From the NCBI GenBank assembly GCA_020851435.1, contig JADZCS010000123.1, positions 1-53,643 of the forward strand: DNA of 53,643 nucleotides, given 5' to 3'. The notes under the pieces were generated by a model. It saw nothing but the letters and a program-made list of their open reading frames with translations. It did not search any database and had not been told where the DNA came from. The DNA is from Gammaproteobacteria bacterium (GTDB lineage Bacteria > Pseudomonadota > Gammaproteobacteria > Steroidobacterales > Steroidobacteraceae). Below are positions 20,825 through 31,648 of this stretch, piece by piece (within the stretch, counting starts at the first letter, position 1; every line of letters starts with the position of its first letter). Position numbers and translations under genes: made by a program.

Positions 20825-21562
20825 TTGTCCACACCCGCCGCGACCGTGCCGCGCCACGTGGCCATCATCATGGATGGCAACGGGCGTTGGGCGCAGCGCC
20901 GCGGCCTGCCGCGTGCCGCCGGCCACAGGGCCGGGGTCAAGGCGGTCAAGGCCGTAGTCAGGCATTCCGTCCAGCGCGGCGTGCGCACGGTCACGCTGTT
21001 CGCGTTCTCGAGCGAGAACTGGCGCCGTCCCAGCGAGGAAGTCGGCGTGCTGATGCAGCTGTTCATCGAGGCGCTGCAGCGCGAGATCGGCGATCTCGTC
21101 GCGAACGACATCCGGCTGCGCTTCATCGGTGACCGCAGCGGCCTCTCCGAGCGGCTGCGGGAGAGCATGCTCGAGGCCGAGCAGCGCACCGCCGGCAATA
21201 CCCGCCTCGACATCAACGTCGCCGTTTCCTACGGCGGCCGCTGGGACATCCTGTCCGCCGCGCGTGCGCTGGCCAGCGAAGTGCAGCAGGGCCTGCGCAC
21301 CCCGGAATCCATCGACGAAGCGGCGCTGGCCGGGCGGCTCTCGCTGGGCGACCAGCCCGAACCGGACCTGTTCATCCGCACCGGCGGCGATCACCGCATC
21401 AGCAACTTTCTGCTGTGGAACCTGGCCTACACGGAACTGTGGTTCTCGGACCTGCTGTGGCCGGACTTCGACGAGAAGGCTTACGACGAGGCGATCGACG
21501 ACTACTCCAGCCGCGAGCGGCGCTTCGGCCTGACCTCGTCGCAGGTCAGGGGCGCCTCCTGA
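20825..21562 (+). CDS. uppS: Undecaprenyl diphosphate synthase
   Basis: UppS is the cis-prenyltransferase that makes the C55 lipid carrier for peptidoglycan and O-antigen. The 245-residue product starts at a TTG codon with AAGGAGA upstream. It has the substrate motif IIMDGNGRWAQRRGLPRAAGH (catalytic Asp), FAFSSENWRRP, and the C-terminal RTGGDHRISNFLLWNLAYTELWF. Its stop codon overlaps the cdsA start (TGATG). Precursors come from the MEP pathway, whose dxr lies two genes downstream. Confidence 0.97.
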   Translation: MSTPAATVPRHVAIIMDGNGRWAQRRGLPRAAGHRAGVKAVKAVVRHSVQRGVRTVTLFAFSSENWRRPSEEVGVLMQLFIEALQREIGDLVANDIRLRFIGDRSGLSERLRESMLEAEQRTAGNTRLDINVAVSYGGRWDILSAARALASEVQQGLRTPESIDEAALAGRLSLGDQPEPDLFIRTGGDHRISNFLLWNLAYTELWFSDLLWPDFDEKAYDEAIDDYSSRERRFGLTSSQVRGAS

Positions 21563-22362
21563 TGCTGCTGCAGCGCATCCTCACGGCGATCGTGCTCGCC
21601 GCCGTGCTGGCGCTGGTGCTGCTGGCGCTGCCGGCCTCGGTGGGCGGCGTGTGCCTCACCATCCTGTTGTGCGCGGGTGCCTGGGAATGGTCCGCGTTCG
21701 CCGGGCAGTCGCGGGCGCCGGGGCGGCTGGCCTATGTCGCGGCCGTCGCCGTCGCGATGGCCTTGCTGTGGCAGCTCGCCGCGCGCAACGAGCTGCTGGT
21801 CGTCCTGTTGTGGGTCACGCTGGCCTGGTGGGTCTGCGCGTTCGCCTGGATGCTGCTGGCACATACGCGGGTTACCCGGCTGGCGGCCGGCGTGGCCGGT
21901 GTGCTCACGCTGGCGCCGGCCTGGCTGGCGCTGGTCACGCTCAATTTCAGCGGTGCACGCGGGCCGCAATACGTGCTGTTCGCCTTCCTGTTGGTGGGCT
22001 GCGCGGACGTCGGCGCCTATTTCGCGGGCCGCAAGTTCGGCCACACCAAGCTCGCGCCGAAGATCAGCCCGGGCAAGACCTGGGAAGGCGTGCTGGGAGG
22101 CTTCGTGCTGTCGGCGGTCGCGGCGACGGGCGGGGCAGCCTGGTTCGACCTGCCGGCCGCGGGCTTCCTGCCGCTGTGCGCGGCGGTGGTGGCGATTTCG
22201 ATCGTCGGCGACCTCAGCGAGAGCATGTTCAAGCGCGCGGCGGGCCTCAAGGACAGCGGCCGGATCCTGCCGGGACACGGCGGCGTGCTTGACCGCATCG
22301 ACAGCCTCTCGGCCGGCGCGCCGCTGCTGCTGCTGGGCCTGACCTGGCTCGGCGCGGTATGA
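21562..22362 (+). CDS. cdsA: Phosphatidate cytidylyltransferase
   Basis: CdsA makes CDP-diacylglycerol from phosphatidic acid and CTP, the branch point of phospholipid synthesis. The 266-residue product is a polytopic membrane protein with about eight hydrophobic segments and the C-terminal CDP-alcohol signature SPGKTWEG ... [31 protein letters not shown]. The start is fixed by the one-base overlap with uppS; a much longer open frame upstream is a shadow of uppS. The stop overlaps dxr by 4 bases. Confidence 0.97.
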   Translation: MLLQRILTAIVLAAVLALVLLALPASVGGVCLTILLCAGAWEWSAFAGQSRAPGRLAYVAAVAVAMALLWQLAARNELLVVLLWVTLAWWVCAFAWMLLAHTRVTRLAAGVAGVLTLAPAWLALVTLNFSGARGPQYVLFAFLLVGCADVGAYFAGRKFGHTKLAPKISPGKTWEGVLGGFVLSAVAATGGAAWFDLPAAGFLPLCAAVVAISIVGDLSESMFKRAAGLKDSGRILPGHGGVLDRIDSLSAGAPLLLLGLTWLGAV

Positions 22363-23549
22363 AGGGCGTAACGATCCTCGGGTCCACGGGGTCGATCGGC
22401 GTCAGCACGCTCGACGTCTGCGCCCGCCATCCGGACCGCTTTCGCGTGGTGGCCCTGGCGGCCCGCCACAACGTCGACACGCTGCTGGAGCAGTGCCTGG
22501 CGCACCGCCCGGACTACGCCGTGCTCGTCGACCCGCTCGCGGCGGGCCGGCTCGCCGCGACGCTGGCCGCTGCCGGACTGCATACGAAGGTGCTGGCGGG
22601 CGAGGAGGGCCTGGTCGAGGTGGCGAGCCTGCCGGAGGCCGGCATCGTCATGGCGGCCATCGTGGGGGCGGCCGGGCTGCTGCCCACGCTGGCGGCGGCG
22701 CGCGCCGGCAAGCAGGTGATGCTGGCCAACAAGGAATCCCTGGTCTGCGCCGGGCAACTGCTCATGGACGCGGTCGACGCCCACGGCGCCACGCTGCTGC
22801 CGATCGACAGCGAGCACAACGCCGTCTTCCAGTGCCTGCCCCAGGGCTCGCGCGCGGGCCATGCCGCGGCGGGCGTGCGCCGGATCCTGCTCACGGCCTC
22901 GGGCGGCCCCTTCCGTGGCTGGTCTGCAGAACGCATCGCGGCGGTCACGCCCGAACAGGCCGTGGCCCACCCGAACTGGGTCATGGGCCGCAAGATCTCG
23001 GTGGATTCCGCGACCCTCATGAACAAGGGCCTGGAACTCATCGAGGCGTGCTGGCTGTTCGGCGTGGGCCCCGATTCCATCGAGATCATGGTGCATCCGC
23101 AGAGCGTCATCCACTCGATGGTCGAGTACGTCGACGGCTCGGTCCTGGCGCAGCTCGGCAACCCCGACATGCGCACGCCGATCGCCCATGCCCTGGGTTG
23201 GCCGGAGCGCATCGACTCGGGTGTACAATCACTTGATTTGGTCCGTGTAGGCCAGCTTTCCTTCGAAGCGCCGGACCTGGCCCTGTTCCCGGCGCTGCGC
23301 CTGGCCGTCGAGGCCTGCCGGGCCGGCGGAACCGGTCCGGCGGTGCTCAATGCGGCCAACGAAGTGGCCGTGGCCGCTTTCCTGGAGCGGCGGCTGAACT
23401 TTCCGGGCATTCCAGCGGTCATTGAAACAGTGCTTGATCGACATACCACCCAGCCTGTGACCCGTCTCGAGGACGTCCTCGAGGCCGACGCATGGGCGCG
23501 CGCCGAGGCCGCCGGCCTGGTCGGCACCCTGTCGGCAGGCCAGGCATGA
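22359..23549 (+). CDS. dxr: 1-deoxy-D-xylulose 5-phosphate reductoisomerase
   Basis: DXR (IspC) makes 2-C-methyl-D-erythritol 4-phosphate, the first committed MEP-pathway metabolite. The 396-residue product has the NADPH-binding start [21 protein letters not shown], the metal-binding DSEHNAVFQ, and the MVEYVDGS segment. ispD and ispF, later steps of the same pathway, lie 27 kb downstream. Start and stop codons overlap cdsA (ATGA) and rseP (ATGA), so the unit is tightly coupled. Confidence 0.97.
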   Translation: MKGVTILGSTGSIGVSTLDVCARHPDRFRVVALAARHNVDTLLEQCLAHRPDYAVLVDPLAAGRLAATLAAAGLHTKVLAGEEGLVEVASLPEAGIVMAAIVGAAGLLPTLAAARAGKQVMLANKESLVCAGQLLMDAVDAHGATLLPIDSEHNAVFQCLPQGSRAGHAAAGVRRILLTASGGPFRGWSAERIAAVTPEQAVAHPNWVMGRKISVDSATLMNKGLELIEACWLFGVGPDSIEIMVHPQSVIHSMVEYVDGSVLAQLGNPDMRTPIAHALGWPERIDSGVQSLDLVRVGQLSFEAPDLALFPALRLAVEACRAGGTGPAVLNAANEVAVAAFLERRLNFPGIPAVIETVLDRHTTQPVTRLEDVLEADAWARAEAAGLVGTLSAGQA

Positions 23550-24916
23550 CCGGCGTGCTCATCTCCGTCCTGTCGTTCATCGTCGCCATCGGCATCCTCG
23601 TGGCGGTGCACGAGTTCGGGCACTTCTGGGTCGCGCGCAGGCTCGGCTTCAAGGTGCTGCGCTTCTCGATCGGCTTCGGCCGGCCGCTCTGGACCCGCGT
23701 CTCGGGCCCGGACAAGACCGAGTTCGTGCTGGCCGCGATCCCGCTGGGCGGCTACGTGAAGATGCTCGACGAGCGCGAGGGTCCGGTCGACGAGGCAGAC
23801 CTGCCGCGGTCCTTCACGCGCCGGCCCGCCGGTCACCGCATCGCCGTGATGCTGGCCGGGCCCGCCGCCAATTTTCTGTTCGCCATCGCCGCGTTCTGGG
23901 TGCTGTTCATGATGGGCGTGCCGGGCCTGAAGCCGGTGGTCGGCGAGATCAAGCTCGACACTCCCGCTGCCCAGGCAGGCCTGCGCAGCGAAGACCTCAT
24001 CCTGGCGGTGCAGGGCGAACTGACACCCACGCGCGAGGCCGCCGTGCTGGGGATGCTCGACGCGCTGATCGACGAAGGCCGCATCGACCTGAACGTCCAG
24101 GGTGTTTCCGGCGACAGCCGCGCGATCTCGCTGGTCGTCCCCGAGGGCGAGAGGCGCGCGCTCACGGAACCGGGCGCGCTGATGCGCGGCCTGGGCTTTG
24201 CGTTCTGGTCGCCCAAGCGCCCGGTGGTCGTGGGCACGGTCGCGGAGGGCAGTGCCGCCGCCGCAGCCGGCCTGCAGCCCGGCGACCGCATCGTCGCCGT
24301 CGATGGCGAGCGCGTCGACGACTTCCTGCGCTTCTACACCCTGGTGCGCGCGCAGCCGGGCGCCCGCCTGGTGCTGGACGTGGTGCGCGGCGACTCGAGC
24401 AAGCGCATCGAGGTGCTGGTGCGCGCCGAGCAGGAAGAGGGCAAGACCATCGGCCGCGTCGGCATCACGCCGGGCGGCAGCGCCGCGTTCCCGGAGTGGA
24501 TGCAGGCCGTGGAGCGCCACGGCCCGATCGGCGCGCTGGCGCCGGCGGTGGCCGAGACCTGGTCGAAGACCGCGCTGACGGTCAAGTTCCTGGCGCGCAT
24601 GGTCACGGGCAGCGTCTCGACGCAGAACATCTCCGGCCCGATCAACATCGCGCAATATGCGGGGATCTCGGCGGTCGAAGGGCCGCAGTATTTCCTGTCC
24701 TTCCTCGCGCTGGTCAGCCTGTCGCTGGCGGTGCTCAACCTGCTGCCGATACCGGTCCTCGACGGCGGCCAGGTGGTCTACCAGCTGGCCGAGCTCGTCA
24801 AGGGCCGGCCGCTCTCGGACGCGGCGCAGCTGTTCGGGCAGAAACTCGGCATCGCGCTGCTCGTGGCGCTGATGGGCTTTGCGTTCTATAACGACATTTC
24901 GCGGCTGATCGGCTAG
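23546..24916 (+). CDS. rseP: Site-2 intramembrane metalloprotease RseP
   Basis: RseP cleaves membrane-bound anti-sigma factor RseA during the sigma-E envelope stress response and clears signal peptides. The 456-residue product has the zinc motif HEFGH in the first transmembrane segment (about residues 22-26), two PDZ domains (about 115-200 and 220-300), and the third zinc-ligand region [11 protein letters not shown] near residue 400. The ATG overlaps the dxr stop. Location immediately before bamA matches the conserved envelope-biogenesis order. Confidence 0.97.
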   Translation: MTGVLISVLSFIVAIGILVAVHEFGHFWVARRLGFKVLRFSIGFGRPLWTRVSGPDKTEFVLAAIPLGGYVKMLDEREGPVDEADLPRSFTRRPAGHRIAVMLAGPAANFLFAIAAFWVLFMMGVPGLKPVVGEIKLDTPAAQAGLRSEDLILAVQGELTPTREAAVLGMLDALIDEGRIDLNVQGVSGDSRAISLVVPEGERRALTEPGALMRGLGFAFWSPKRPVVVGTVAEGSAAAAAGLQPGDRIVAVDGERVDDFLRFYTLVRAQPGARLVLDVVRGDSSKRIEVLVRAEQEEGKTIGRVGITPGGSAAFPEWMQAVERHGPIGALAPAVAETWSKTALTVKFLARMVTGSVSTQNISGPINIAQYAGISAVEGPQYFLSFLALVSLSLAVLNLLPIPVLDGGQVVYQLAELVKGRPLSDAAQLFGQKLGIALLVALMGFAFYNDISRLIG

Positions 24917-24940
24917 CCGCAACCAGGACCTTCGCACACC

Positions 24941-27349
24941 ATGCTCAGACGGCTCATTGGCAGCATCCTGCTCGCGCAGCTTTCCGCGGTCGGCTTCGCC
25001 CAGACGAACGACGGGTTCGTCGTCGGCGACATCCGCGTCGAGGGCCTGCAGCGCATTTCCGAAGGCACGGTCTACAACTACCTGCCCGTCAACATCGGCG
25101 ACCGCATGGACGAGCGCCGCGTCGGCGAGGCGGTCAAGGCGCTGTTCGCCACCGGCTTCTTCAGCGACATCGAGATGCGCCGCGACGGCGGCACGCTGGT
25201 CGTCGTGGTGCGCGAGCGGCCCTCGATCGAGAGCTTCGAGCTCAAGGGCAACAAGGACATCAAGACCGAGGACCTGACCAAGTCGCTGCGCAACGTGGGC
25301 CTGGCCACCGGCAAGACCTTCGACCGCTCGGTGCTCGAGGAGGTCAAGGGCTACCTGACCGACCAGTACTACGCGCGCGGCAAGTACGCGGTGCGCGTCG
25401 ACGCCAAGGTCGACGAGGTCCCCGGCAACAAGGTCCGCATCAAGATCGACATCGTCGAGGGCAAGCGCGCCCGGATCCGCACGATCAACCTCGTCGGCAA
25501 CACGAAGTTCGAGGAGAAGGACATCCTCGAGGCCTTCGAGCTCAAGACCCCGAACTGGATGTCCTGGTACAAGCAGGACGACCGCTATTCACGCGAATCG
25601 CTGACCGGCGACCTCGAGAAGCTGCGCTCCTATTACCAGGACCGTGGCTACGCCAACTTCGACGTGGAGACCGTCCAGGTGGCGCTCGCGCCCGAGAAGG
25701 ACGACGTGTTCATCACGATCAACGTCCACGAGGGCGAGCAGTACAAGTTCGGCGAGGTCAAGATAGCGGGCAACCTGGTGGTTCCCGAGGCGCAGCTGCG
25801 CAACCTGGTGCTGTTCAAGCCCGGCGACACCTACTCGCGCAAGGCGATCACCCAGACCCAGGAGTTCATGAACCTGCGGCTGGGCGTGGACGGTTATGCG
25901 TTCGCCAAGATCGACCCGGTGCCGCAGGAAGACACCGACAAGAAGATCGTCAACCTGACTTTCTTCGTCGATCCGGGCAACCGCGCCTACGTGCGACGCG
26001 TCAACTTCGTGGGCACCACGGCCGTGGACGACGAGGTGCTGCGCCGCGAGGTGCGCCAGCTCGAGGGTTCCTACCTGTCCAACTCGCTTGCCGAGCGCTC
26101 CAAGGAGCGCCTGCAGCGCCTGCCCTACATCGAGAAGGTCGAGTTCGAGTCGAAGCCCGTACCGGGCACTCCCGACCTCGTCGACGTCGACTACACCATC
26201 AAGGACGGCCTGCCGGGCCAGTTCAGCGGCGGCATCGGCTATTCCGCGTCGCAGAGCGTGATCCTGAACGGCAGCTTCGTGCACTCCAACTTCATGGGTT
26301 CGGGCCAGCGCGTGGCGCTCGAGCTGCAGGGCGGACAATACGCGAAGGTCTACAGCTTCTCGCACACCGACCCGTACACCAACATCGACGGCGTCTCGCG
26401 CTCGATCGGCCTGCAGCACCGCGACGTGACGCAGTTCGTGTCGGCGGCATCCGACTTCTCGACCAAGACCCAGCAGGCCAGCCTGGAGTTCGGCTATCCG
26501 GTGTCCGAGTACCAGTCCGTGCGGCTGGGCCTCGTGGGGCAGCAGTCCGACCTGCTGACCAACCCGTCCAACAGCGCGGCCCAGGCGGTCGACTGGGTGC
26601 GCAACAACGGCAACGTCTACGAGCGGGTCATCCCGCCGTCGATCCCCGGCGGTATTCCAACGGTGATCTTCGGCAGCAAGTTCAGGACCTTCGAACTCGT
26701 GGCCGGCTGGGCCTTCGACAGCCGCAATCGCGCCATCTTCGCCGACCGCGGCATGCGCCACTCGTTGTCGGCGAGCATCGCCGCGCCGGGCAGCGACGTG
26801 CAGTACTACGTGCTCAACTACGAGTTCCTGAAGCTGATCCCGGTGTGGGGACAGTGGACGGTCGCCCTGGGCGGCGAACTGGGCTACGGCGAGGCGATGG
26901 GCGACACCACCGCGCTGCCGCCGTACCGCAACTTCTTCGCCGGCGGCCCCGAAACGGTGCGCGGCTACGCGGAGAGCCGGCTGGGCCCCAAGGACAGCTA
27001 CGGCAACCCCTACGGCGGCAACATGAAGGTCAACGGCCGCGCGGAACTGATCTTCCCGGTTCCCGCCAAGTGGCGCGCCTCGACGCGCATCAGCGCCTTC
27101 TTCGACATCGGCAACGTGTTCTCCACCGAGGGGATCCCGTTCTACGGCCCGGACGGCACGACGCCAGCCAGTTACGACTTCGATTACAATGAGCTGAAGC
27201 AGTCGGCCGGTATTGCCGTGCAGTGGCTCGCGCCGCTGGGCATCTTCCGGTTCAGCTACGGCATTCCGCTCAACGCCAACAAGGGTTCGGCCGGCGTCTA
27301 CAAGGACGAGACCGAAAGCTTCCAGTTCACCGTCGGTTCAGCGTTCTAA
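24941..27349 (+). CDS. bamA: Outer membrane protein assembly factor BamA
   Basis: BamA is the central barrel of the BAM complex, which inserts outer-membrane proteins such as the porin at the left edge. The 802-residue product has a signal peptide (residues 1-20, cleavage after GFA), five POTRA domains (about 22-425) and a 16-stranded Omp85 barrel (about 430-802). The barrel motif VRGY stands near residue 672, and the protein ends in phenylalanine. No missing domain was seen. skp follows after 12 bases. Confidence 0.97.
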   Translation: MLRRLIGSILLAQLSAVGFAQTNDGFVVGDIRVEGLQRISEGTVYNYLPVNIGDRMDERRVGEAVKALFATGFFSDIEMRRDGGTLVVVVRERPSIESFELKGNKDIKTEDLTKSLRNVGLATGKTFDRSVLEEVKGYLTDQYYARGKYAVRVDAKVDEVPGNKVRIKIDIVEGKRARIRTINLVGNTKFEEKDILEAFELKTPNWMSWYKQDDRYSRESLTGDLEKLRSYYQDRGYANFDVETVQVALAPEKDDVFITINVHEGEQYKFGEVKIAGNLVVPEAQLRNLVLFKPGDTYSRKAITQTQEFMNLRLGVDGYAFAKIDPVPQEDTDKKIVNLTFFVDPGNRAYVRRVNFVGTTAVDDEVLRREVRQLEGSYLSNSLAERSKERLQRLPYIEKVEFESKPVPGTPDLVDVDYTIKDGLPGQFSGGIGYSASQSVILNGSFVHSNFMGSGQRVALELQGGQYAKVYSFSHTDPYTNIDGVSRSIGLQHRDVTQFVSAASDFSTKTQQASLEFGYPVSEYQSVRLGLVGQQSDLLTNPSNSAAQAVDWVRNNGNVYERVIPPSIPGGIPTVIFGSKFRTFELVAGWAFDSRNRAIFADRGMRHSLSASIAAPGSDVQYYVLNYEFLKLIPVWGQWTVALGGELGYGEAMGDTTALPPYRNFFAGGPETVRGYAESRLGPKDSYGNPYGGNMKVNGRAELIFPVPAKWRASTRISAFFDIGNVFSTEGIPFYGPDGTTPASYDFDYNELKQSAGIAVQWLAPLGIFRFSYGIPLNANKGSAGVYKDETESFQFTVGSAF

Positions 27350-27361
27350 AGGGTTCAGCAC

Positions 27362-27937
27362 ATGTCCATGCACCTCCGTCACGCCCTCGCCACCCTGGTC
27401 GCCGCGTCGGCCCTCGCCGCAGCGCCGACGGCCCTGGCGGCCGAGCTCAAGATCGGCTTCGTCAACTACCAGAAGCTGGTCCAGGAGTCGCCGCAGGCGC
27501 GCGTTGCCAACTCGGCCCTCGAGACCGAGTTCGCCCCCCGCCAGCGCGAAATCGTCGCGCAGCAGAAGGCGCTCAAGGACAAGGAAGAAAAGCTGCAGCG
27601 CGATTCCGCGGTCATGTCCGAGGCCGAGCGCGCCAAGGCCGAGCGCGAGCTGCGCGACGGCGAGCGCGACGTGGCCCGTCGCATCAACGAGTTCCAGGAG
27701 GACGTCAACGTCCGTCGCAACGAGGAATTCGGCAAGGTCAACCGCGCGCTGCTCGGTGAAGTGCAGGTCTACGCCAAGGCCAACGGCTACGACCTGATCC
27801 TCTCCGAGGGCGTGGTGTTCGCCTCCGAGGGCATCGACGTCACCGCCCAGGTGCTCGCGGCGCTCAAGGCCAAGGGTCCGGCCGCACCGGCCGCCGCGCG
27901 CCCGGCCCAGCAGCCGGCGCCGAAGCCCAAGAACTAA
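27362..27937 (+). CDS. skp: Periplasmic chaperone Skp/OmpH
   Basis: Skp is a trimeric periplasmic holdase for unfolded outer-membrane proteins on their way to BamA. The 191-residue product has a signal peptide (cleavage after about residue 26), a mature start KIGFVNYQKLVQESPQA typical of OmpH, a long charged coiled-coil region (about residues 50-135) and a hydrophobic C-terminal strand region. The last ~20 residues are Ala/Pro/Lys-rich and probably disordered. It is followed by lpxD after 10 bases, the usual order. Confidence 0.95.
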   Translation: MSMHLRHALATLVAASALAAAPTALAAELKIGFVNYQKLVQESPQARVANSALETEFAPRQREIVAQQKALKDKEEKLQRDSAVMSEAERAKAERELRDGERDVARRINEFQEDVNVRRNEEFGKVNRALLGEVQVYAKANGYDLILSEGVVFASEGIDVTAQVLAALKAKGPAAPAAARPAQQPAPKPKN

Positions 27938-27947
27938 GCAGGGCGCC

Positions 27948-28991
27948 ATGGGCGCGACGCTGGGGGAGCTCGCGGTCCGCTTCGGACTGGAGCTCCGGGG
28001 CGACCCGGGGCTCGAGGTGGACGCGGTCGCGACGCTCGCCGGCGCACAGCCCGGCACGCTGAGCTTCCTGGCGAACCCCAAGTACCGGCGCCAGCTGCGC
28101 GACACGCGCGCGACTGTCGTCGTGCTGGCGCCCGCGGCGGCGGCCGACTGCCCGGTCGCAGCGCTGGTCGCCGACAACCCCTACGCAGCCTATGCCCGCA
28201 TCGCGGCAGTCCTGCATCCGCCGGCGGTGGCGCCCGCGGGCATCCATCCCTCGGCCGTGGTGGCGGGGGACGCGGTGGTCGCCGACTCGGCCAGCATCGG
28301 TCCCTTCGTCGTCATCGAGGCCGGCTGCCGTATCGGCGAACGCGCCGTGATCGGCGCGGGCTCGATGGTGGGCGCGGGCAGCCAGGTCGGCGACGACACC
28401 CGGCTCGCGGCCCGCGTGACGCTCTATCCGGGCGTGCGCATCGGCAGGCGCGGCCTGATCCACTCGGGCGCGGTGATCGGCGCCGACGGCTTCGGCTTCG
28501 CGCCGGAGCGTGGCGGCTACGTCAAGGTGCCCCAGGTCGGCGGCGTGAGCATCGGCGACGACGTCGAGATCGGCGCCTGCACCACGGTCGATCGCGGCGC
28601 GATCGAGGACACCATCCTCGAGGACGGCGTGAAGCTCGACAACCAGGTGCAGATCGGACACAACTGCCGCATCGGCGCGCACACGGTGGTGGCTGGCTGT
28701 GCGGGTATTTCCGGCAGCACGGTGGTAGGCAAGCGGTGCATGATCGGTGGTGCGGTCGGCGTCGTCGGTCACCTCGACATCGGCGACGACGTCGCCGTGA
28801 CGGGTTACACCATGGTGAGCCGGTCCCTGAAGGGACCCGGCGTGTATTCTTCGGGCATGCCGGCCATGGAGGCCGCCGACTGGCGGCGCGTGGCGGCCCG
28901 GGTCAGGCGCATCGACGCGCTGGCGGGACGTGTGGCGCGGCTCGAGGGCCGCGAGCCAGGCGCGGACGATCCAGGGAGCGAACAAGAATGA
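27948..28991 (+). CDS. lpxD: UDP-3-O-(3-hydroxyacyl)glucosamine N-acyltransferase
   Basis: LpxD adds the second hydroxyacyl chain in lipid A synthesis. The 347-residue product has the N-terminal uridine-binding domain (with LSFLANPKY), a long left-handed beta-helix of hexapeptide repeats (about residues 100-300), the catalytic-histidine segment [12 protein letters not shown] near residue 238, and a C-terminal helix. It overlaps fabZ by 4 bases. With lpxA, lpxB and distal kdsA it forms the lipid A/KDO gene set here. Confidence 0.97.
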   Translation: MGATLGELAVRFGLELRGDPGLEVDAVATLAGAQPGTLSFLANPKYRRQLRDTRATVVVLAPAAAADCPVAALVADNPYAAYARIAAVLHPPAVAPAGIHPSAVVAGDAVVADSASIGPFVVIEAGCRIGERAVIGAGSMVGAGSQVGDDTRLAARVTLYPGVRIGRRGLIHSGAVIGADGFGFAPERGGYVKVPQVGGVSIGDDVEIGACTTVDRGAIEDTILEDGVKLDNQVQIGHNCRIGAHTVVAGCAGISGSTVVGKRCMIGGAVGVVGHLDIGDDVAVTGYTMVSRSLKGPGVYSSGMPAMEAADWRRVAARVRRIDALAGRVARLEGREPGADDPGSEQE

Positions 28992-29458
28992 CTGACGAGC
29001 TGCCGGTTGAGGGCTTTGCGATGGACCACATGGAGGTCCGTCACCAGCTTCCGCACCGCTTTCCCTTCCTTCTCGTCGACAGGGTGCTCGAGTGCGTGCC
29101 GGGCAAGTCCATCCGCGCGCTCAAGAACGTCACGGCCAACGAGCCGCATTTCCCGGGGCATTTCCCGCACCGTCCGGTGATGCCGGGCGTGATGATCCTC
29201 GAGGCCATGGCCCAGGCGGCCGGCATCCTCGCCTTCAAGACCGCGGGCGTGGTGCCGGACGAGAACACCCGCTTCTACTTCGTCGGCATCGACAAGGCGC
29301 GCTTCCGCCGTCCCGTCGAGCCGGGAGACCAGGTGATCCTGACCGCGACGCTCGAGCGCGCGATCCGCGGGATCTGGAAGTTTTCGACGTCCGCCGAGGT
29401 CGATGGCAAGGTCGTCTGCTCGGCGGACATGATGGTCGCACCCGAGGTGAAGTCATGA
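28988..29458 (+). CDS. fabZ: 3-hydroxyacyl-ACP dehydratase FabZ
   Basis: FabZ dehydrates 3-hydroxyacyl-ACP in fatty-acid elongation, competing with LpxA and LpxD for the same substrate pool. The 156-residue product has the hot-dog fold and the catalytic block [20 protein letters not shown] (histidine near residue 57, glutamate about 14 further on). The ATG overlaps the lpxD stop, and its stop overlaps the lpxA start, so the lpxD-fabZ-lpxA ratio is probably set by translational coupling. Confidence 0.97.
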   Translation: MTDELPVEGFAMDHMEVRHQLPHRFPFLLVDRVLECVPGKSIRALKNVTANEPHFPGHFPHRPVMPGVMILEAMAQAAGILAFKTAGVVPDENTRFYFVGIDKARFRRPVEPGDQVILTATLERAIRGIWKFSTSAEVDGKVVCSADMMVAPEVKS

Positions 29459-30225
29459 TCGACCCTCGTGCTGTCGTCTCCTCCACCGCCCAGCTCGCCG
29501 CCGACGTCGAGGTCGGTCCGTTCGCCGTGGTCGGTCCCAACGTCGTGGTCGGGCCGGGCAGCCGCATCGGCCCGCACGCGGTCGTCGACGGTCACACCAC
29601 CATCGGCCGCGACTGCCAGGTGTTCCAGTTCGCGTCGATCGGCGATGCGCCCCAGGACAAGAAGTACAAGGGCGAGCCGACCCGGCTGGAGATCGGCGAC
29701 CGCTGCGTGTTCCGCGAGTACTGCACCGTGAACCGCGGCACGACCCACGACGAGGGCGTGACCCGCATCGGCAACGACAACTGGTTCATGGCCTACACGC
29801 ACGTCGCCCACGACTGCAGGATCGGCAACAACGTGGTGATGTCGAACTGCGCGACGCTGGGCGGCCACGTGGTCGTCGGCGACTTCGTGATCTTCGCGGG
29901 CTTCTCGGCCGTGCACCAGTTCTGCCACGTCGGGCCGCACGCCTTCATCGGCAACAACGCGGCCGTCACCAAGGACGTGCCGCCCTACCTGATGGTCACC
30001 GGCCAGCCGGCGCGGCCGAACGGCATCAACAGCGAAGGCCTCAAGCGGCGCGGGTTCTCGCCGGCCCAGATCGCCAACGTCAAGGCCGCCTACAAGGTGC
30101 TGTACCGCTCGGGCCGCCTGCTCACCGAGGCGACCGAGGAACTCACGCGGCTGGCCGCCACGCAGCCTGAAGTGCAGCCGTTCCTCGACCTGCTGGCGAT
30201 CAGCACGCGCAGCATCATCCGCTGA
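29455..30225 (+). CDS. lpxA: UDP-N-acetylglucosamine O-acyltransferase LpxA
   Basis: LpxA catalyses the first step of lipid A synthesis, transferring 3-hydroxyacyl from ACP to UDP-GlcNAc. The 256-residue product has the trimeric left-handed beta-helix (about residues 1-190) with the catalytic segment [13 protein letters not shown] near residue 120, and the C-terminal helical domain starting GLKRRGFS. The start is fixed by the ATGA overlap with fabZ. lpxB begins 17 bases later. Confidence 0.97.
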   Translation: MIDPRAVVSSTAQLAADVEVGPFAVVGPNVVVGPGSRIGPHAVVDGHTTIGRDCQVFQFASIGDAPQDKKYKGEPTRLEIGDRCVFREYCTVNRGTTHDEGVTRIGNDNWFMAYTHVAHDCRIGNNVVMSNCATLGGHVVVGDFVIFAGFSAVHQFCHVGPHAFIGNNAAVTKDVPPYLMVTGQPARPNGINSEGLKRRGFSPAQIANVKAAYKVLYRSGRLLTEATEELTRLAATQPEVQPFLDLLAISTRSIIR

Positions 30226-30242
30226 TCGCGGGCGAGCCGACC

Positions 30243-31403
30243 GTGTCCCGCCCGCTGCGCATCGGCCTCGTCGCGGGAGAGTTGTCCGGCGACAACCTGG
30301 GCGCCGCGTTCATCCGCGCAGTGCGCGAACGCCGCCCCGACGCACAGTTCTTCGGCATCGCCGGCCCGCGCATGATTGCCGAGGGCTGCGAGGCCTGGGA
30401 GCACTCCGAGAGCCTCGCGGTCATGGGCCTGTTCGAGGTGCTTGCGCACCTGCCGCGCCTGCTGCGCCTGAGGCGCGGCGTGCGCGAACGGCTGCTGGCC
30501 GAGCGGCCCGACGTCTTCGTGGGCATCGACGCGCCCGAATTCAACCTCAATCTCGCCCCGGCCCTGCACGACGCGGGCATCCCCACGGTCCAGTACGTGA
30601 GCCCGCAGGTCTGGGCCTGGCGACAGGGGCGGGTGGCGAAGATGGCCGGCTTCCTCGACCTCGTGCTGTGCCTGCTGCCCTTCGAGAAGCGTTTCTACGA
30701 CGAGCACGGGCTCGCCGCGGAGTTCGTCGGGCATCCGCTGGCCGACCAGGTGCCGCTGGAACCGGATCGCCAGGGCGCGCGCGCGGCCCTGGGCCTGCCG
30801 CCCGATGGCGAAGTCGTCGCCGTGCTGCCCGGCAGCCGCGGTGGCGAAGTCTCACGCCTCGCCGAGCCTTACGCCGGCGCCGTGGCGCTGCTCGCAGCAA
30901 GCCGCCCGGGCATCCGCTTTGTCGCGCCCATGGCCAATGCGGCTGCACGCGCATTGTTCGCGGCGGCGCTCGCCACGCACGCGCCCGGCGTCGAGGTCAT
31001 GCTCACTGAAGGCGGCGCGCAACGCGCCATGGCCGCGGCCGACGTGGTGCTGGTGGCCTCCGGCACGGCCACCCTCGAGACCCTGCTGTGCAAGCGCCCG
31101 ATGGTGGTCGCCTATCGCCTCGGCGCGCTGACCACGCTGGTGTTCCGGATGCTGCGGCTCATGAAGGCGCCGTTCTTCGCGCAGCCGAACCTGCTCGCGG
31201 GCGAGCGCGTGGTGCCCGAACTGTTCCAGGCGGAGGTCACGCCCGCGCGACTCGCCGAAGAACTCGCACGCTGGCTCGACAACCCCGGGGCCCGCGCGGC
31301 GCTCGATGAGCGCTTCCACGCCATTCACCAGACGCTGCGCCGTGATGCCAGCGCGCGGGCCGCCGATGCCGTCATCGCGCTCGCCGAGACACGGCGGCGG
31401 TGA
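30243..31403 (+). CDS. lpxB: Lipid-A-disaccharide synthase
   Basis: LpxB is a GT19 glycosyltransferase that joins lipid X and UDP-2,3-diacylglucosamine into the lipid A disaccharide. The 386-residue product starts at GTG and has family segments: GLVAGELSGDNLGA, the glycine-rich region near DVFVGIDAPEFNL, YVSPQVWAWRQGR, VLPGSRGGEV and LVASGTATLETLL. In most gammaproteobacteria rnhB follows directly. Here about 400 bases of repeat-bearing non-coding DNA intervene. Confidence 0.97.
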   Translation: MSRPLRIGLVAGELSGDNLGAAFIRAVRERRPDAQFFGIAGPRMIAEGCEAWEHSESLAVMGLFEVLAHLPRLLRLRRGVRERLLAERPDVFVGIDAPEFNLNLAPALHDAGIPTVQYVSPQVWAWRQGRVAKMAGFLDLVLCLLPFEKRFYDEHGLAAEFVGHPLADQVPLEPDRQGARAALGLPPDGEVVAVLPGSRGGEVSRLAEPYAGAVALLAASRPGIRFVAPMANAAARALFAAALATHAPGVEVMLTEGGAQRAMAAADVVLVASGTATLETLLCKRPMVVAYRLGALTTLVFRMLRLMKAPFFAQPNLLAGERVVPELFQAEVTPARLAEELARWLDNPGARAALDERFHAIHQTLRRDASARAADAVIALAETRRR

Positions 31404-31421
31404 ACGGTCGCGTTCTAGCGC

Positions 31422-31527
31422 CGGCCACCGCGGGTCGGCGCTGCCGGGGGGCATCCCTCGCCTCGGGCCCGAGGACGGGCCTGATTCTCGGCTCGGGACC
31501 CCCCGACATCGCCGCCCCGCTGCGTCG
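31422..31527 (+). repeat. Structured ~106-bp repeat, copy 1
   Basis: Copy 1 is identical to copy 2 at all but five of 106 positions, and the two start 121 bases apart. It contains a 14-bp palindrome CCTCGGGCCCGAGG (31461-31474) and an enclosing stem: C445-G451 pairs with C499-G505 (last three digits) as CGGGGGG / CCCCCCG. Confidence 0.95.
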
Positions 31528-31542
31528 GAACGGACGTCGCGT

Positions 31543-31648
31543 CGGCCGCCGCGGGTCCGCGCTGCCGTGGGGCATCCCTCGCCTCGGGCCCGAGGACGGG
31601 CCTGATTCTCGGCTCGGGACCCCACGACATCGCTGCCCCGCTGCGTCG
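31543..31648 (+). repeat. Structured ~106-bp repeat, copy 2
   Basis: Same element as copy 1. The enclosing stem is kept as CGTGGGG (31566-31572) with CCCCACG (31620-31626). Relative to copy 1 the central G-C pair became T-A by changes on both sides, so pairing is conserved although the sequence differs. Confidence 0.95.

Noticed and set aside
22514-24937. An 807-codon minus-strand open frame opposite dxr and rseP
   Set aside because: It spans two well-supported overlapping genes on the other strand and has no motif or start signal.
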